Shown: positions 9,610 through 18,700, numbered from the stretch's first letter. The stretch is DNA of 64,000 bases from TMP-86 sp031394735 (GCA_031394735.1 JANMXI010000294.1:19612-83611), one strand, 5' to 3'. A program made the numbers and translations. Notes: generated by a model not told the origin, from the sequence alone.

Positions 9610-11093
9610 ACGCGTCGTTACAGGAACCCGTCGAGCGCAAACTCTCCTTCCCGTTTGCCAAACGTCACGGCGTGCTGGTCCGCGGTTGCGCGGACGGTCT
9701 CGCCGATGTGGTGTGCCGGGTCGGCGTGAGCGCGCAGAGCTTGGCCGAAGTGCGCCGCTTCATCGGCATGCCGCTGAAAGTCACCCGCGTCCCCGTTGCC
9801 GAATTCGACAGCCTGCTGCGCATCGCCTACGAGGCAGGGTCCGGTGTGGCCATGCAGATGCTCGAAGGCTTGGACGACAACACCGACCTTGCGCATCTCG
9901 CCGAAGGCATTCCCGAGACCTCGGATCTGCTCGAGAGCGATGACGAAGCGCCGATCATTCGCCTGATCAACGCGCTGCTCACGCAGGCAGTGAAGGAAAA
10001 CGGTTCGGACATCCACATCGAGCCCTACGAAAACCGCCTGGTCATCCGTTTCCGCGTCGATGGCGTGCTGCGTGAAGTGCTGCAGACCAAACGCGCCGTG
10101 GCGCCGCTGGTCGTGTCGCGCATCAAGGTCATGTCCAAGCTCGATATCGCGGAACGGCGGCTGCCGCAGGACGGTCGAATTTCATTGCGCATCGCAGGCC
10201 GTGCGGTTGACGTGCGCGTCTCCACCCTGCCCTCCGGCCACGGTGAACGCGTGGTGCTGCGCTTGCTGGACAAGCAGGCGGGACGACTCGAGTTGGAAGC
10301 CTTGGGAATGGATCCGCGCACGCGCGAGACCATGGATGAAATCATCCACAAACCGCATGGCATCATCCTGGTCACCGGCCCGACGGGTTCGGGCAAGACG
10401 ACCACGCTGTATGCGGCACTGGAACGCATCAACGACAACACCCGCAACATCATGACGGTCGAGGATCCGATCGAGTACTACATCGACGGCATCGGCCAGA
10501 CGCAGGTCAACACCAAGGTCGAAATGACCTTCGCACGCGGCTTGCGGGCGATTCTGCGACAGGACCCCGACGTGGTGATGGTCGGCGAAATACGCGATCT
10601 GGAAACGGCTCAGATCGCCGTACAGGCGAGCTTGACGGGGCACCTGGTGCTATCCACCCTGCACACGAACACGGCCGTGGGCGCTGTTACGCGCCTCCGC
10701 GACATGGGTATCGAACCTTTTCTGTTATCCTCCAGTCTCATCGGCGTGCTGGCGCAGCGCCTGGTGCGTGAGCTCAACCCCGACACCAAGCAGGCCTTTA
10801 CCGCCGGCGAGTATGAGCGCCGGCTGTTGAATTTGGGACCCAACGAACCACCGGTCACGCTGTACCGGCCCAGCGCCGAACCAGGCAGCGGCTATCGCGG
10901 CCGTTCCGGCATCTACGAACTGATCGCCGTGGACGACCATATGCGCACCATGATTCACGACGGTTCCGCCGAACAGGAACTGGAGCGCTACGCGCGCACC
11001 GCCAGTCCGAGCATCCGCGACGACGGCCGCGCCAAGGTGCTCGCGGGCGAAACCACCTTGGAAGAGTTGTTGCGCGTCACACGTGAAGATTAA
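9606..11093 (+). CDS. gspE: type II secretion system ATPase GspE
   Basis: 495 residues starting at a GTG that overlaps the gspD stop. It has an N-terminal GspE domain, Walker A GPTGSGKTTTLYA near residue 258, the Asp box and MTVEDPIEYYIDGIGQTQVN, Walker B DPDVVMVGEIRDLETA and a His box (STLHTNTAVGAVTRL). It is the cytoplasmic motor that drives pseudopilus assembly. Unusually, the C-terminal zinc-binding tetracysteine of GspE is gone. Where CPDCK-type residues are expected the protein reads ELNPDTK (near residue 389), and no CxxC precedes GSGYRGRSGIYEL. Confidence 0.95.
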   Translation: MNASLQEPVERKLSFPFAKRHGVLVRGCADGLADVVCRVGVSAQSLAEVRRFIGMPLKVTRVPVAEFDSLLRIAYEAGSGVAMQMLEGLDDNTDLAHLAEGIPETSDLLESDDEAPIIRLINALLTQAVKENGSDIHIEPYENRLVIRFRVDGVLREVLQTKRAVAPLVVSRIKVMSKLDIAERRLPQDGRISLRIAGRAVDVRVSTLPSGHGERVVLRLLDKQAGRLELEALGMDPRTRETMDEIIHKPHGIILVTGPTGSGKTTTLYAALERINDNTRNIMTVEDPIEYYIDGIGQTQVNTKVEMTFARGLRAILRQDPDVVMVGEIRDLETAQIAVQASLTGHLVLSTLHTNTAVGAVTRLRDMGIEPFLLSSSLIGVLAQRLVRELNPDTKQAFTAGEYERRLLNLGPNEPPVTLYRPSAEPGSGYRGRSGIYELIAVDDHMRTMIHDGSAEQELERYARTASPSIRDDGRAKVLAGETTLEELLRVTRED

Positions 11094-11102
11094 CTTGCGC
11101 TA

Positions 11103-12320
11103 ATGGGTGCATTTGAATACACGGCGCTGGATGCCAGCGGCAAGGAACGCAAGGGGCTGATCGAGGGCGACACCGCCAAGCACGTGCGCCAATTGCTGCG
11201 CGACCGGCAGCTGCTGCCCGTCGATGTGCATGAGGCCGCCGCCAAGGAAGCCAAGCGCGGCCGCTCCCGCTCGATATTCTCGCGCGGTGTTTCCACGCTC
11301 GACCTCGCCATGGTGACGCGACAGCTCGCCACCTTGTTGCGCTCCGGTCTGCCGCTGGAGGAGACGCTGGCGGCGGTCGCCGAACAAACCGAGAAGCCAC
11401 GCATTCAAAGCATCATCCTGGGTGTGCGCAGCAAGGTGGTCGAGGGCCATCCGCTGGCCGACGGCTTGAAGGAGTTTCCGCAGGCGTTTCCGGAAATCTA
11501 CTGTGCGACCGTGTCAGCGGGCGAGCAATCCGGCCGACTCGACGATGTGCTGGAGCGACTGTCGGACTACACGGAATCGCGTCAGGTGATCCGTCAGCAA
11601 GTCACCAATGCGCTGGTCTATCCGATCGTGTTGGTGGTCCTGTCGCTGGCCATCGTGTCGTTTCTGCTCGCCTATGTCGTCCCTCAGGTGGTCGCCGTGT
11701 TCGAATCCAGCAATCAGGTGCTCCCCCTGGCAACGCGCATTCTGATCGCGATGAGTGATGGCGTGCGCAATTACTGGTACTACGGCATCGCAGTGATGGC
11801 AGCGGCGACCTGGTTCTTCCTGCGCTGGCTGAAGGCGCCGGCGGCGCAAATGCAGTTCGACACCTTTCTGCTGCGGGTGCCGCTGGTGGGCAAAGTCATC
11901 CGCGGCCTGAACACCGCCCGATTTGCGCGCACCCTGAGCATCCTGACCGCAAGCGCCGTGCCGGTGCTGGAGGCGCTGCGGATATCGGCAGAAGTCGTGA
12001 CCAATCAACCGATGCGGCAGGCGGTCAGCGATGCGGCACTGCGAGTCCGCGAAGGCGCGCCGATCGGACGCTCCCTGGCGGCGAAGAAGATTTTCCCGCC
12101 GATGATGATCCATTTGATTTCCAGCGGCGAAAGCAGCGGTGAGTTGGAGAAGATGCTGGAGCGCGCCGCCACCAATCAGGAACGCGAGATGGACGGGCTG
12201 CTGTCGACCATGACCAATCTGCTCGGACCGTTGATGATCGTGTTCATGGGGTCCATCGTCATGTTCATCGTCATCGCTCTGTTGCTGCCGATTTTCCAGC
12301 TGAACGATTTGGTTCGCTAA
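11103..12320 (+). CDS. gspF: type II secretion system inner-membrane protein GspF
   Basis: 405 residues with two GspF (PF00482) repeats: the first around VTRQLATLLRSGLPLEETLA and the second around FARTLSILTASAVPVLEALR. There are three membrane helices (IVLVVLSLAIVSFLLAYVV, a second near residue 225, and FMGSIVMFIVIALLLPIFQ at the end). GspF is the polytopic platform protein contacting GspE. It begins 9 bases after gspE. No gspG-N genes follow. Confidence 0.95.
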   Translation: MGAFEYTALDASGKERKGLIEGDTAKHVRQLLRDRQLLPVDVHEAAAKEAKRGRSRSIFSRGVSTLDLAMVTRQLATLLRSGLPLEETLAAVAEQTEKPRIQSIILGVRSKVVEGHPLADGLKEFPQAFPEIYCATVSAGEQSGRLDDVLERLSDYTESRQVIRQQVTNALVYPIVLVVLSLAIVSFLLAYVVPQVVAVFESSNQVLPLATRILIAMSDGVRNYWYYGIAVMAAATWFFLRWLKAPAAQMQFDTFLLRVPLVGKVIRGLNTARFARTLSILTASAVPVLEALRISAEVVTNQPMRQAVSDAALRVREGAPIGRSLAAKKIFPPMMIHLISSGESSGELEKMLERAATNQEREMDGLLSTMTNLLGPLMIVFMGSIVMFIVIALLLPIFQLNDLVR

Positions 12321-12410
12321 GAAGGTTGAACCGCCCTATTGCACATCCGCCAATCTTTCGTTTATAACGCCGCGAATACGCCATCGGGCATACGAAGAGC
12401 GCGCACGTTG

Positions 12411-12707
12411 ATGAACGAGAAAGGCGACGCGGAAGAGTTTGACGAGGAAGAAGCGGAAGAGTCGGTCGCCGACGGCGACGACGCGGACCTCGATCATTTG
12501 ATTCGCGACGTCGAGAAACAGCGCCGCAAGGCCGCCAAAGGCCAGGAGCCGCACTGGCGGCGTCTGGAGCGCGTCATGGAAGAAAAGCGCACCGCGGAGC
12601 TGCTAAGTGATTTTGAGGACTATGACATCGGCGACTCGAGCCCCGATGCGTTAATCGGCGCGACCAAAGCCGCCAAGAACAGTCGCAAACGGCCCCGTTC
12701 GGCCTGA
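12411..12707 (+). CDS. small acidic protein, PA3496-like (function unknown)
   Basis: 98 residues from the ATG at 12411 (frame open upstream, but the N-terminal MNEKGDAEEFDEEEAEESV looks like a natural start). The first third is very acidic. The middle is basic and helical (RRLERVMEEKRTAELLSDFE), followed by DYDIGDSS and a basic tail. The pattern of acidic head plus a RRLExxxEEKxxxxxLxDFxDYD block resembles the short conserved PA3496-family proteins of gammaproteobacteria. It could be a trailing member of the gsp transcript. No function can be assigned. Confidence 0.6.
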   Translation: MNEKGDAEEFDEEEAEESVADGDDADLDHLIRDVEKQRRKAAKGQEPHWRRLERVMEEKRTAELLSDFEDYDIGDSSPDALIGATKAAKNSRKRPRSA

Positions 12708-12739
12708 TCGCCCTCGCAGCGCGTACGAACCTAACGTCG

Positions 12740-13363
12740 CTACGCGGCTTCGACGTGCTTCCCGCGGCGAAGGACTCCCACGACCACCCCTTCGATGATC
12801 ATCGGTTCGGCCTTCAAGTCGACCCGGATGGGCTGGAAGTCGGCATTCTCCGGCATGAGCCAGACGATGGCGCCTTCCTGCTTGTAACGTTTGACCGTGA
12901 CCTCGTTCTCCAGACGTGCCACCACGATCTGGCGGTTGCGCACTTCCGGGGTGCGATGCACCGCCACCAGGTCGCCGTCAAGGATGCCGGCGTTCTTCAT
13001 GCTCATGCCCTGCACTTTGAGCAGGTAATGCGGCCGCGGCTGAAACAATTCTGGGTCGATCTGATAGCGGGACTCGATGTGCTCTTCAGCCAGAATCGGC
13101 CGCCCCGCCGCCACGCGGCCGATCAGCGGCAGGCCGAGCTGTTCACGCAAAATGTCTTTGAGCTGAATGCCGCGAGAGGCGCCGGGGATGAGGTCGATGA
13201 CCCCCTTGCGCTGTAGCGCCCGCAAATGTTCTTCGGCCGCATTGGGCGACCGGAAACCCAGCGTACGCGCGATTTCTGCGCGCGTCGGCGGCATGCCGCT
13301 TTCACTGATGGCGTCCTGGATGAGTCGGAGAATCTGCGTCTGGCGGGGCGTGAGATCTGACAT
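12740..13363 (-). CDS. lexA: SOS-response transcriptional repressor LexA
   Basis: 207 residues from the ATG at 13363, the normal LexA start (MSDLTPRQTQILRLIQDAI). The N-terminal winged helix-turn-helix is intact (PPTRAEIARTLGFRSPNAAE). The self-cleavage site is in GRVAAGRPIL (Ala-Gly). The catalytic serine is in VQGMSMKNAGILDGD and the lysine in ENEVTVKRY. LexA represses DNA-repair genes until RecA filaments trigger autocleavage. Operator sequences just upstream indicate self-regulation. Confidence 0.97.
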   Translation of the reverse strand: MSDLTPRQTQILRLIQDAISESGMPPTRAEIARTLGFRSPNAAEEHLRALQRKGVIDLIPGASRGIQLKDILREQLGLPLIGRVAAGRPILAEEHIESRYQIDPELFQPRPHYLLKVQGMSMKNAGILDGDLVAVHRTPEVRNRQIVVARLENEVTVKRYKQEGAIVWLMPENADFQPIRVDLKAEPMIIEGVVVGVLRRGKHVEAA

Positions 13364-13371
13364 GTCTGTGC

Positions 13372-13387
13372 CTGTATAAAAATCCAC
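13372..13387 (-). promoter_or_regulatory. possible second, imperfect SOS box of lexA
   Basis: CTG, ten bases, then CAC: one mismatch from CTG-N10-CAG, with an A/T-rich centre. It lies between the lexA start codon and the stronger box. Many lexA genes carry two operators, which makes this plausible but unproven. Confidence 0.4.
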
Positions 13388-13390
13388 CTA

Positions 13391-13406
13391 CTGAGAGTAT
13401 ATACAG
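13391..13406 (-). promoter_or_regulatory. SOS box (LexA operator) of lexA
   Basis: A perfect CTG-N10-CAG with an A/T-rich right half (flanks TA...TC), 28 bases upstream of the lexA ATG. It overlaps the proposed -10 element (TATACT), a position where bound LexA would block RNA polymerase. Confidence 0.85.
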
Positions 13407-13423
13407 TCCCGTGGATTAGGCAA
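13396..13423 (-). promoter_or_regulatory. lexA promoter
   Basis: On the minus strand TTGCCT (13418-13423), a 16-base spacer and TATACT (13396-13401) precede lexA. The -10 lies inside the SOS box. Confidence 0.55.
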
Positions 13424-13437
13424 GTATCGACAAACTC

Positions 13438-13466
13438 AAGCGCCGGCGGTATTGCCGCCGGCGCTT
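13438..13466 (-). terminator. strong GC hairpin between TonB receptor and lexA
   Basis: A perfect 12-bp inverted repeat (13438-13449 with 13455-13466) around a 5-base loop, 16 bases downstream of the receptor gene's stop. The T-rich tail is better on the plus strand (TTTGCCTTTTT) than on the minus strand. It most likely stops receptor transcripts before the lexA promoter. Confidence 0.65.
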
Positions 13467-13481
13467 TGCCTTTTTAGATCA

Positions 13482-15953
13482 TCAATGTCGGTACGTGACG
13501 GTGAGGCCAATAGTGCGCGGACGAAAGCCGCCCTGATCGAACTGGATCGCTGACGGATCACTCGAATCCAAATATCCCGATTGCGAATGCACGTATTGAG
13601 TTGGAGTCTGCTTGTTGAACACATTGTCGACAAATGCTGCGATATTCCAATCCTCGCGCGTAAAGCCGGCACGCAATGAGACGAACTCCGTCTTTGGCAG
13701 TCGGAATGCAAACTCATCGAACTGCGCATTATTCAGGGAATTTTGATTCGGCAAAAGTTTGTTGTTGCGGCTGGCATATTCGTAATCGACCCGCGCATAC
13801 CACTGCTGGCCAAATGCGTTGAAGTCATACTGCGTACCTACCGCCACTGTCCACGGTGCACCACCAACAGTGTCGCCATCCGTGGTGTATTGATTGCGGA
13901 CAAGGGGCGAGCCATCGCCCGGATCAGTGAGCGTGTACAGACCCTTATACCGAGCTTGCGTGAAGCCGATTGAGGTTTCTGCTCTCCAGTTGTCAGTGAT
14001 CACGATATCGGCCTGGAGGTCGAATCCCTTGACTGTCGCTTCGCCCAGATTCTTGATCGAGGAGATCTGGCACTGCGGGTCAACGAAAGTCTGCTGGATA
14101 TTCGTCCATTTGATGAAGTATGCGCTGCTTGAAAGCCGGATCCGGTCGGCAAGTCGATTCTTGGCGCCAATCTCATAGCTCTTTAGCGAATCGGAACTAT
14201 ATGCACCGGACGACGGGAACTGGCACCCGGCGTTAGTCGGCAGCGGTGGGTTCGCCCCACCTACGCGAAAGCCTTTCGCGTAGGTCGCGTAGAATAGATT
14301 TTTCGGATCGTACTGGAATGACAGACCCAATTTAGGCGTGAATGGTTTTTCGCTTTGGTTACCTGCCGAGTCCAGCGGACCGCCGTTCTGCGCGCCGTCG
14401 GAATGACCGACAAAATCAAAACTGGTCTTGGAGTAGCGCGCACCCGCCGTCACCTTCAAGCGATCGGTGATGGCGAAGCTGCCCTCGCCGAACAGAGCGT
14501 ACTGCCGATCATGCGAGACCAGATCGTTGATGTAGGAATCCTGGTTCGGTCCGTACAGGCTGGGTCGAGTCGGGTCCAGCCCATACACGTCGATGTCACT
14601 CAAACCGAAGATCGCCTGAAACAACTGCGCTTCCATCGGATCCATGATTTCCTCGGTGCTCCGCTGCCGGTTTAATGACAGGAACAAACCACCCGTCCAA
14701 TTGAAGCGTGAGTCCGGATCATTCGACTGCAGACGGAATTCCTGCGTGATGTTTTCCTGCTTGTTGGTCACGCGTGCCGGGGAGCGGTAGTTCTCAAGTC
14801 CCGGAGGCAGGCGCGGACCATTCGAGGTCAGCAGCGGATACAAGTTCGGATTGCTGAAGGGTACACCGAGGATGTCGGGAAAGTTCTGATAGAAGCTCAG
14901 GTTATAAATCGTACCTTCATAGCCCGACAGCTCGACGCGATGAAAATACGAGGTGTTGGAGATCAGTCGTACCGCGCCCATGTCCACATCCACCTTCAAG
15001 GTCGGCAGGTAAAACTCGTCGGGCTGGCGGCGCGGGTCCGGGTTGGTGCTGAGGAACGTGCCGTTACCCGGATCCGAAATCGTTGCGTTGTAAGTCGAGA
15101 CATCGTGCGATTTGCGGTTCTGATACAGGATGGCCGGCGTCACCAGGATGTTGGACGTTGGCGCCCAGGTCGCCGCCAGCCGCAATTGAAACGTGCCGAC
15201 ATGATTCGTGTTGCGTTCCACGATGTTGCCGGTGGTGGAGTCCTTGCGGTCGATCCAGCCGCCGTCACCGCGGTACCAGGCGCTGGCACGAAATCCGAGC
15301 TTGTCTTCGACGATGGGACCGCCACCGGCGATGCCGCCTTCGTAGTTCGCCTGGCCGTACTTGGTGAAGGACACTTCGGCGCGCCCATAACTGCTGCTCT
15401 TGGTCAGGCTGGGCTGCGGCGTGATATAGCGCACCGTGCCGCCTTCGGAACCGGCGCCGAACAACGTGCCCTGCGGGCCACGCAGCACTTCGACGCGCTC
15501 CAGGTCGAAGATGGCCGGCAGCGCATCGTCGTTGTTGAAGCCGCCGAGACTGCGAATCTGAATGGGCGTGTCATCGATGTAGATGCCGGTCGTACCCGCT
15601 CCGGCATTGGAAGAAATGCCGCGGATGGAAATATCGTTGGTCTGATTCGCACCGAAACTCAAACCGGGCGTAAAGCGGGCGACGTCGGCGATGCTCTTGA
15701 CGCCGATCGCATCCATCTTTTCCGCCGTGAAGGCGCTGACGCTGACCGGCACCTTGCTCAAACTTTCCTCGCGCCGGGTCGCCGTCACCACGACTTCTTC
15801 CAGTTCATTGGTCGCCGCGGGCGCGGCATCCTGCGCCAGCGCCTGCGGCGAATGGCCCGCCATGCAGGCTGCGGCAATCAGTGCGCCACCCACTGCAGGC
15901 CAGACGCGGCCGTTGTTCGAGCGATACAGAATTGAAATTCCAGTGGCCTTCAT
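13482..15953 (-). CDS. TonB-dependent outer-membrane receptor
   Basis: About 823 residues. The ATG at 15953 is chosen because GGAGGA (15961-15966) sits seven bases before it; the frame opens five codons earlier at a TTG inside that site. A signal peptide (ALIAAACMAGHSPQALA) is followed by a TonB box-like EEVVVTATRREESLSKVPVSV. Next come the plug domain (GVKSIADVARFTPGLSFGAN, ISIRGISSNAGAG, VEVLRGPQGTLFGAGSEGGT) and a beta-barrel ending in an aromatic-terminal strand (GFRPRTIGLTVTYRH). Such receptors import iron complexes, vitamins, sugars or other nutrients. The substrate cannot be read from the sequence. Confidence 0.93.
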   Translation of the reverse strand: MKATGISILYRSNNGRVWPAVGGALIAAACMAGHSPQALAQDAAPAATNELEEVVVTATRREESLSKVPVSVSAFTAEKMDAIGVKSIADVARFTPGLSFGANQTNDISIRGISSNAGAGTTGIYIDDTPIQIRSLGGFNNDDALPAIFDLERVEVLRGPQGTLFGAGSEGGTVRYITPQPSLTKSSSYGRAEVSFTKYGQANYEGGIAGGGPIVEDKLGFRASAWYRGDGGWIDRKDSTTGNIVERNTNHVGTFQLRLAATWAPTSNILVTPAILYQNRKSHDVSTYNATISDPGNGTFLSTNPDPRRQPDEFYLPTLKVDVDMGAVRLISNTSYFHRVELSGYEGTIYNLSFYQNFPDILGVPFSNPNLYPLLTSNGPRLPPGLENYRSPARVTNKQENITQEFRLQSNDPDSRFNWTGGLFLSLNRQRSTEEIMDPMEAQLFQAIFGLSDIDVYGLDPTRPSLYGPNQDSYINDLVSHDRQYALFGEGSFAITDRLKVTAGARYSKTSFDFVGHSDGAQNGGPLDSAGNQSEKPFTPKLGLSFQYDPKNLFYATYAKGFRVGGANPPLPTNAGCQFPSSGAYSSDSLKSYEIGAKNRLADRIRLSSSAYFIKWTNIQQTFVDPQCQISSIKNLGEATVKGFDLQADIVITDNWRAETSIGFTQARYKGLYTLTDPGDGSPLVRNQYTTDGDTVGGAPWTVAVGTQYDFNAFGQQWYARVDYEYASRNNKLLPNQNSLNNAQFDEFAFRLPKTEFVSLRAGFTREDWNIAAFVDNVFNKQTPTQYVHSQSGYLDSSDPSAIQFDQGGFRPRTIGLTVTYRH

Positions 15954-16136
15954 GTCGATTTCCTCCAACGCAGTTTCACTTCAGCAACGGCTATTATCGT
16001 CGTCTGCTGACCACAAGTTAGCGTCGCCGGGAAAGAAACGCAATTTGTATCGTACAAACCACAGAAGATTGACGACCTGCACATGCCGATGTAGCGTCCG
16101 ACGCGTACCACCGATCATCGCAAGGATTGAACGATC

Positions 16137-18074
16137 ATGACGACACATCGCGACGCAACGTCGCACCGCCACTCTCTCGGGATGGACCGGAGCATTACCC
16201 GCCGTGATTTTCTCAGCGGCGCAGCCGTGGCCGTTGCGGGAGCCGGTGCCATCGGAGCCGGTGGCGCATGGGCGGGACAAAACAACGCTTCCACAGCGGC
16301 GCAGAGTCAGCCGGGATACTACCCGCCGCTTCGCCATGGCCTGCGCGGCAGCCATCCCGGCTCATTCGAAGGCGCACACGCGCTGCGTGATGGGGCGCAG
16401 ATGAGCGCGGCTACCGACCTCCCTGAAGACTACGATTTGATCGTGGTGGGCGCGGGTATCAGCGGCTTGTCGGCAGCGCATTTTTTTCAAAACAGCGCCG
16501 GCCGGCGCGCCCGCGTACTCATTCTCGATAATCACGATGACTTCGGCGGGCACGCCAAACGCAATGAGTTCGTGCTCGGCGGCCGTACCGAATTGTTGAA
16601 CGGAGGCACTCTGCTGATTGACAGCCCGCGCCCCTACTCCCCGATTGCCGCCGACCTGATCCGGTCACTGGGCATCGATGTGCAGGCGCTCGCGCACAAG
16701 ATCGAACAGCAGGATTTTTACGCAAAGCTCGGCATGCAGGCCGGTGTGTTCTTTGATCGCGAAACCTTTGGCGCCGACAAACTCCTGGTGGGGGTGGGCA
16801 GCACGCCCTGGGAGCAATTGCTGCAATCGGCGCCGCTATCGGCGCAGGCGCGTGCCGACATCGTACGCATCGAGACCGCCGCGGAAGACTTCCTCCCCGG
16901 CCTGTCATCCGATGACAAGAAAGCGCGGCTGGCGCGCATGAGTTACCGCAGTTTCCTCGCCGATATCGTCAAGGCCGACGCCGCCGTCATCGCCTACTAC
17001 CAGCAGCGCACCCAGGGCGAATGGTCGGTGGGAATCGATGGCGTTTCTGCATTGGATTGCTGGGGCATCGGCCTGCCGGGCTTCAAGGGCATGCATTTGA
17101 CTCCCGGTGCAACGCCGCAGATGGGTTACACCGCGGCGGGCTACGCCGACACCGGTGGCTCACCGCGCCTGCATTTTCCCGACGGCAATGCAACCATCGC
17201 GCGCCTGCTGGTGCGCCGCCTGATTCCCGATGCAGTGCCCGGCGCGTCTGCTGAAGACGTGGTGTCAGCGCGAGTGAACTACGCTGCATTGGACCGGCCG
17301 GCAAACCCCGTGCGGTTGAGACTCAATAGCATCGTGCTGCGGGCTCAAGCCCTGACTGCGCGCGGCGCTGCGCCCGCGGTGCGCGTGACCTATCTCCGTC
17401 AGGGCAAGCCGGTCACGGTCCGCGGTCGTGGCTGCGTGCTGGCGTGTTACAACATGATGATTCCGTATCTCGTGCCGGAGCTGCCACCCGAGCAGCGCGT
17501 GGCGTTGCACAGCCTGGTCAAGGAACCGCTGGTCTACACCAGCGTGGCGCTGCGCAATTGGAACGCCTTCCACAAGCTCGGCGTCAGTCGCATCAACGCA
17601 CCGGGCGGGTATCACAATTCCCTCCATCTGAATCAGCACGTGAACGTGGGTGACTATCGAAGCCCGACCTCACCGGAGGAACCGATTCTGCTGCACATGA
17701 CGCGCACGCCGTGCAAGCCGGGTTTGCCGTACCAGGAGCAAAATCGCCTGGGCCGCGCCGAATTGCTCGCAACGTCGTTCGAGACCTTCGAACACAACAT
17801 CCGCGAACAATTGGGGCGGACCCTGGCTGACGGCGGATTCGACCCTGCCAACGACATTACCGGCATTGCGGTGAATCGCTGGCCTCATGGCTACGCGCGC
17901 GAGTACAACCCCTTGTTCGATCCGCAACTACCGGTTGCGTCGCAACCGCATGTGATCGGCCGTCGACCATTTGGTCGCATCACCATCGCGAATTCGGATT
18001 CAGGCGCGGCAGCCTACACCGACTCGGCCATCGACCAGGCGCATCGTGCCGTACAGGAATTGCTCAAGGGTTGA
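16137..18074 (+). CDS. Tat-exported FAD-dependent oxidoreductase, spermidine-dehydrogenase-like
   Basis: 645 residues. A twin-arginine motif (SITRRDFLSG) with a following hydrophobic Ala/Gly stretch predicts folded export to the periplasm. FAD binding is shown by DLIVVGAGISGLSAAHFF near residue 100 and a C-terminal FGRITIANSDSGAAAYTDSA. The phrases GYYPPLRHGLRGSHPGSFE and AHALRDG resemble SpdH-type spermidine dehydrogenases, so an amine substrate is possible; the family assignment is from memory. AGGA at 16123-16126 supports the ATG at 16137, though the in-frame ATG at 16182 would give a more compact Tat signal. It is divergent from the TonB receptor, with a 183-base gap. Confidence 0.75.
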   Translation: MTTHRDATSHRHSLGMDRSITRRDFLSGAAVAVAGAGAIGAGGAWAGQNNASTAAQSQPGYYPPLRHGLRGSHPGSFEGAHALRDGAQMSAATDLPEDYDLIVVGAGISGLSAAHFFQNSAGRRARVLILDNHDDFGGHAKRNEFVLGGRTELLNGGTLLIDSPRPYSPIAADLIRSLGIDVQALAHKIEQQDFYAKLGMQAGVFFDRETFGADKLLVGVGSTPWEQLLQSAPLSAQARADIVRIETAAEDFLPGLSSDDKKARLARMSYRSFLADIVKADAAVIAYYQQRTQGEWSVGIDGVSALDCWGIGLPGFKGMHLTPGATPQMGYTAAGYADTGGSPRLHFPDGNATIARLLVRRLIPDAVPGASAEDVVSARVNYAALDRPANPVRLRLNSIVLRAQALTARGAAPAVRVTYLRQGKPVTVRGRGCVLACYNMMIPYLVPELPPEQRVALHSLVKEPLVYTSVALRNWNAFHKLGVSRINAPGGYHNSLHLNQHVNVGDYRSPTSPEEPILLHMTRTPCKPGLPYQEQNRLGRAELLATSFETFEHNIREQLGRTLADGGFDPANDITGIAVNRWPHGYAREYNPLFDPQLPVASQPHVIGRRPFGRITIANSDSGAAAYTDSAIDQAHRAVQELLKG

Positions 18075-18349
18075 TCGTCGTACGGACAGGATTGAGTTGG
18101 CGGCAAATTTTGCAAAAATTTTCCATCATCAGCCCTGAGCAGCGTTTTCCTTCGCCTCGCACTCCGGTATCATCAAAACTGTCGCCAAGGCCAGACATTA
18201 ACGTTTTTTTTGTTGCAATTGCTGCGCAGTTTTGGCTCTATGTACAGCCGTGTTGCGACGCGGGCAGCCGGACGTTCGTTAAGCTTCGGTGCCTGCCGCG
18301 ACACTTCAGATGAGGTATCGAACAAGTGCAACAACCCCAGGGGAATTCT
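18075..18349 (+). promoter_or_regulatory. leader region upstream of the lipoprotein gene
   Basis: This 275-base gap holds no convincing gene. A weak promoter match is TTTTCC (18145-18150), 17 bases, TATCAT (18168-18173), which would give a leader of about 170 bases. GGGGAA at 18340-18345 is a good ribosome binding site for the next ATG. Nothing else stands out. Confidence 0.3.
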
Positions 18350-18667
18350 ATGAAACTTGCAACCACGCTTAAGATCACGGCCGCCGCCGCCTGCTTTGCA
18401 GCTTTGGCCGGATGTCAAGATCTGAAGCCTATCCAAGCCCAGATCGACGATCTTAAGGCCTCGGTCAGCAAACTGACTGGCGACACTGCGAAGGCGTCCA
18501 GCGACGCAGCCGCCGCCAACAGCGCCGCAGCTTCCGCTTCACAAGCGGCCGCTGGTGCGCAGAGCACTGCCAACCAGGCTCTCTCGACTGCTCAATCGCA
18601 CCAGTCTGCGATCGATGCAATCAACGAGAAGATCGATCGCGTGTTCAAGAAGTCGGTATCCAAGTAA
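18350..18667 (+). CDS. alanine-zipper lipoprotein (Lpp/OprI-like)
   Basis: 105 residues. A lipoprotein signal peptide (KITAAAACFAALAGC, lipobox LAGC) is followed by a long helical stretch of Ala-rich heptads (SSDAAAANSAAASASQAAAG and on). The C-terminus is VFKKSVSK with a terminal lysine, as in Braun's lipoprotein. Murein lipoproteins of this type trimerise and tie the outer membrane to peptidoglycan through that lysine. GGGGAA precedes the ATG at 18350. A strong terminator follows, and the neighbouring convergent gene is an L,D-transpeptidase that could make the bond. Confidence 0.85.
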   Translation: MKLATTLKITAAAACFAALAGCQDLKPIQAQIDDLKASVSKLTGDTAKASSDAAAANSAAASASQAAAGAQSTANQALSTAQSHQSAIDAINEKIDRVFKKSVSK

Positions 18668-18700
18668 GTTACTGAGTTTTTGAAGATTGCTTGAAAGAAG

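Noticed and set aside
13482..14560. Recent recombination in the 3' half of the TonB receptor gene, because base composition looks slightly less GC-rich than in the 5' half
   Set aside because: The difference is only an impression without calculated values, and beta-barrel parts often differ from plug domains; not strong enough to claim.
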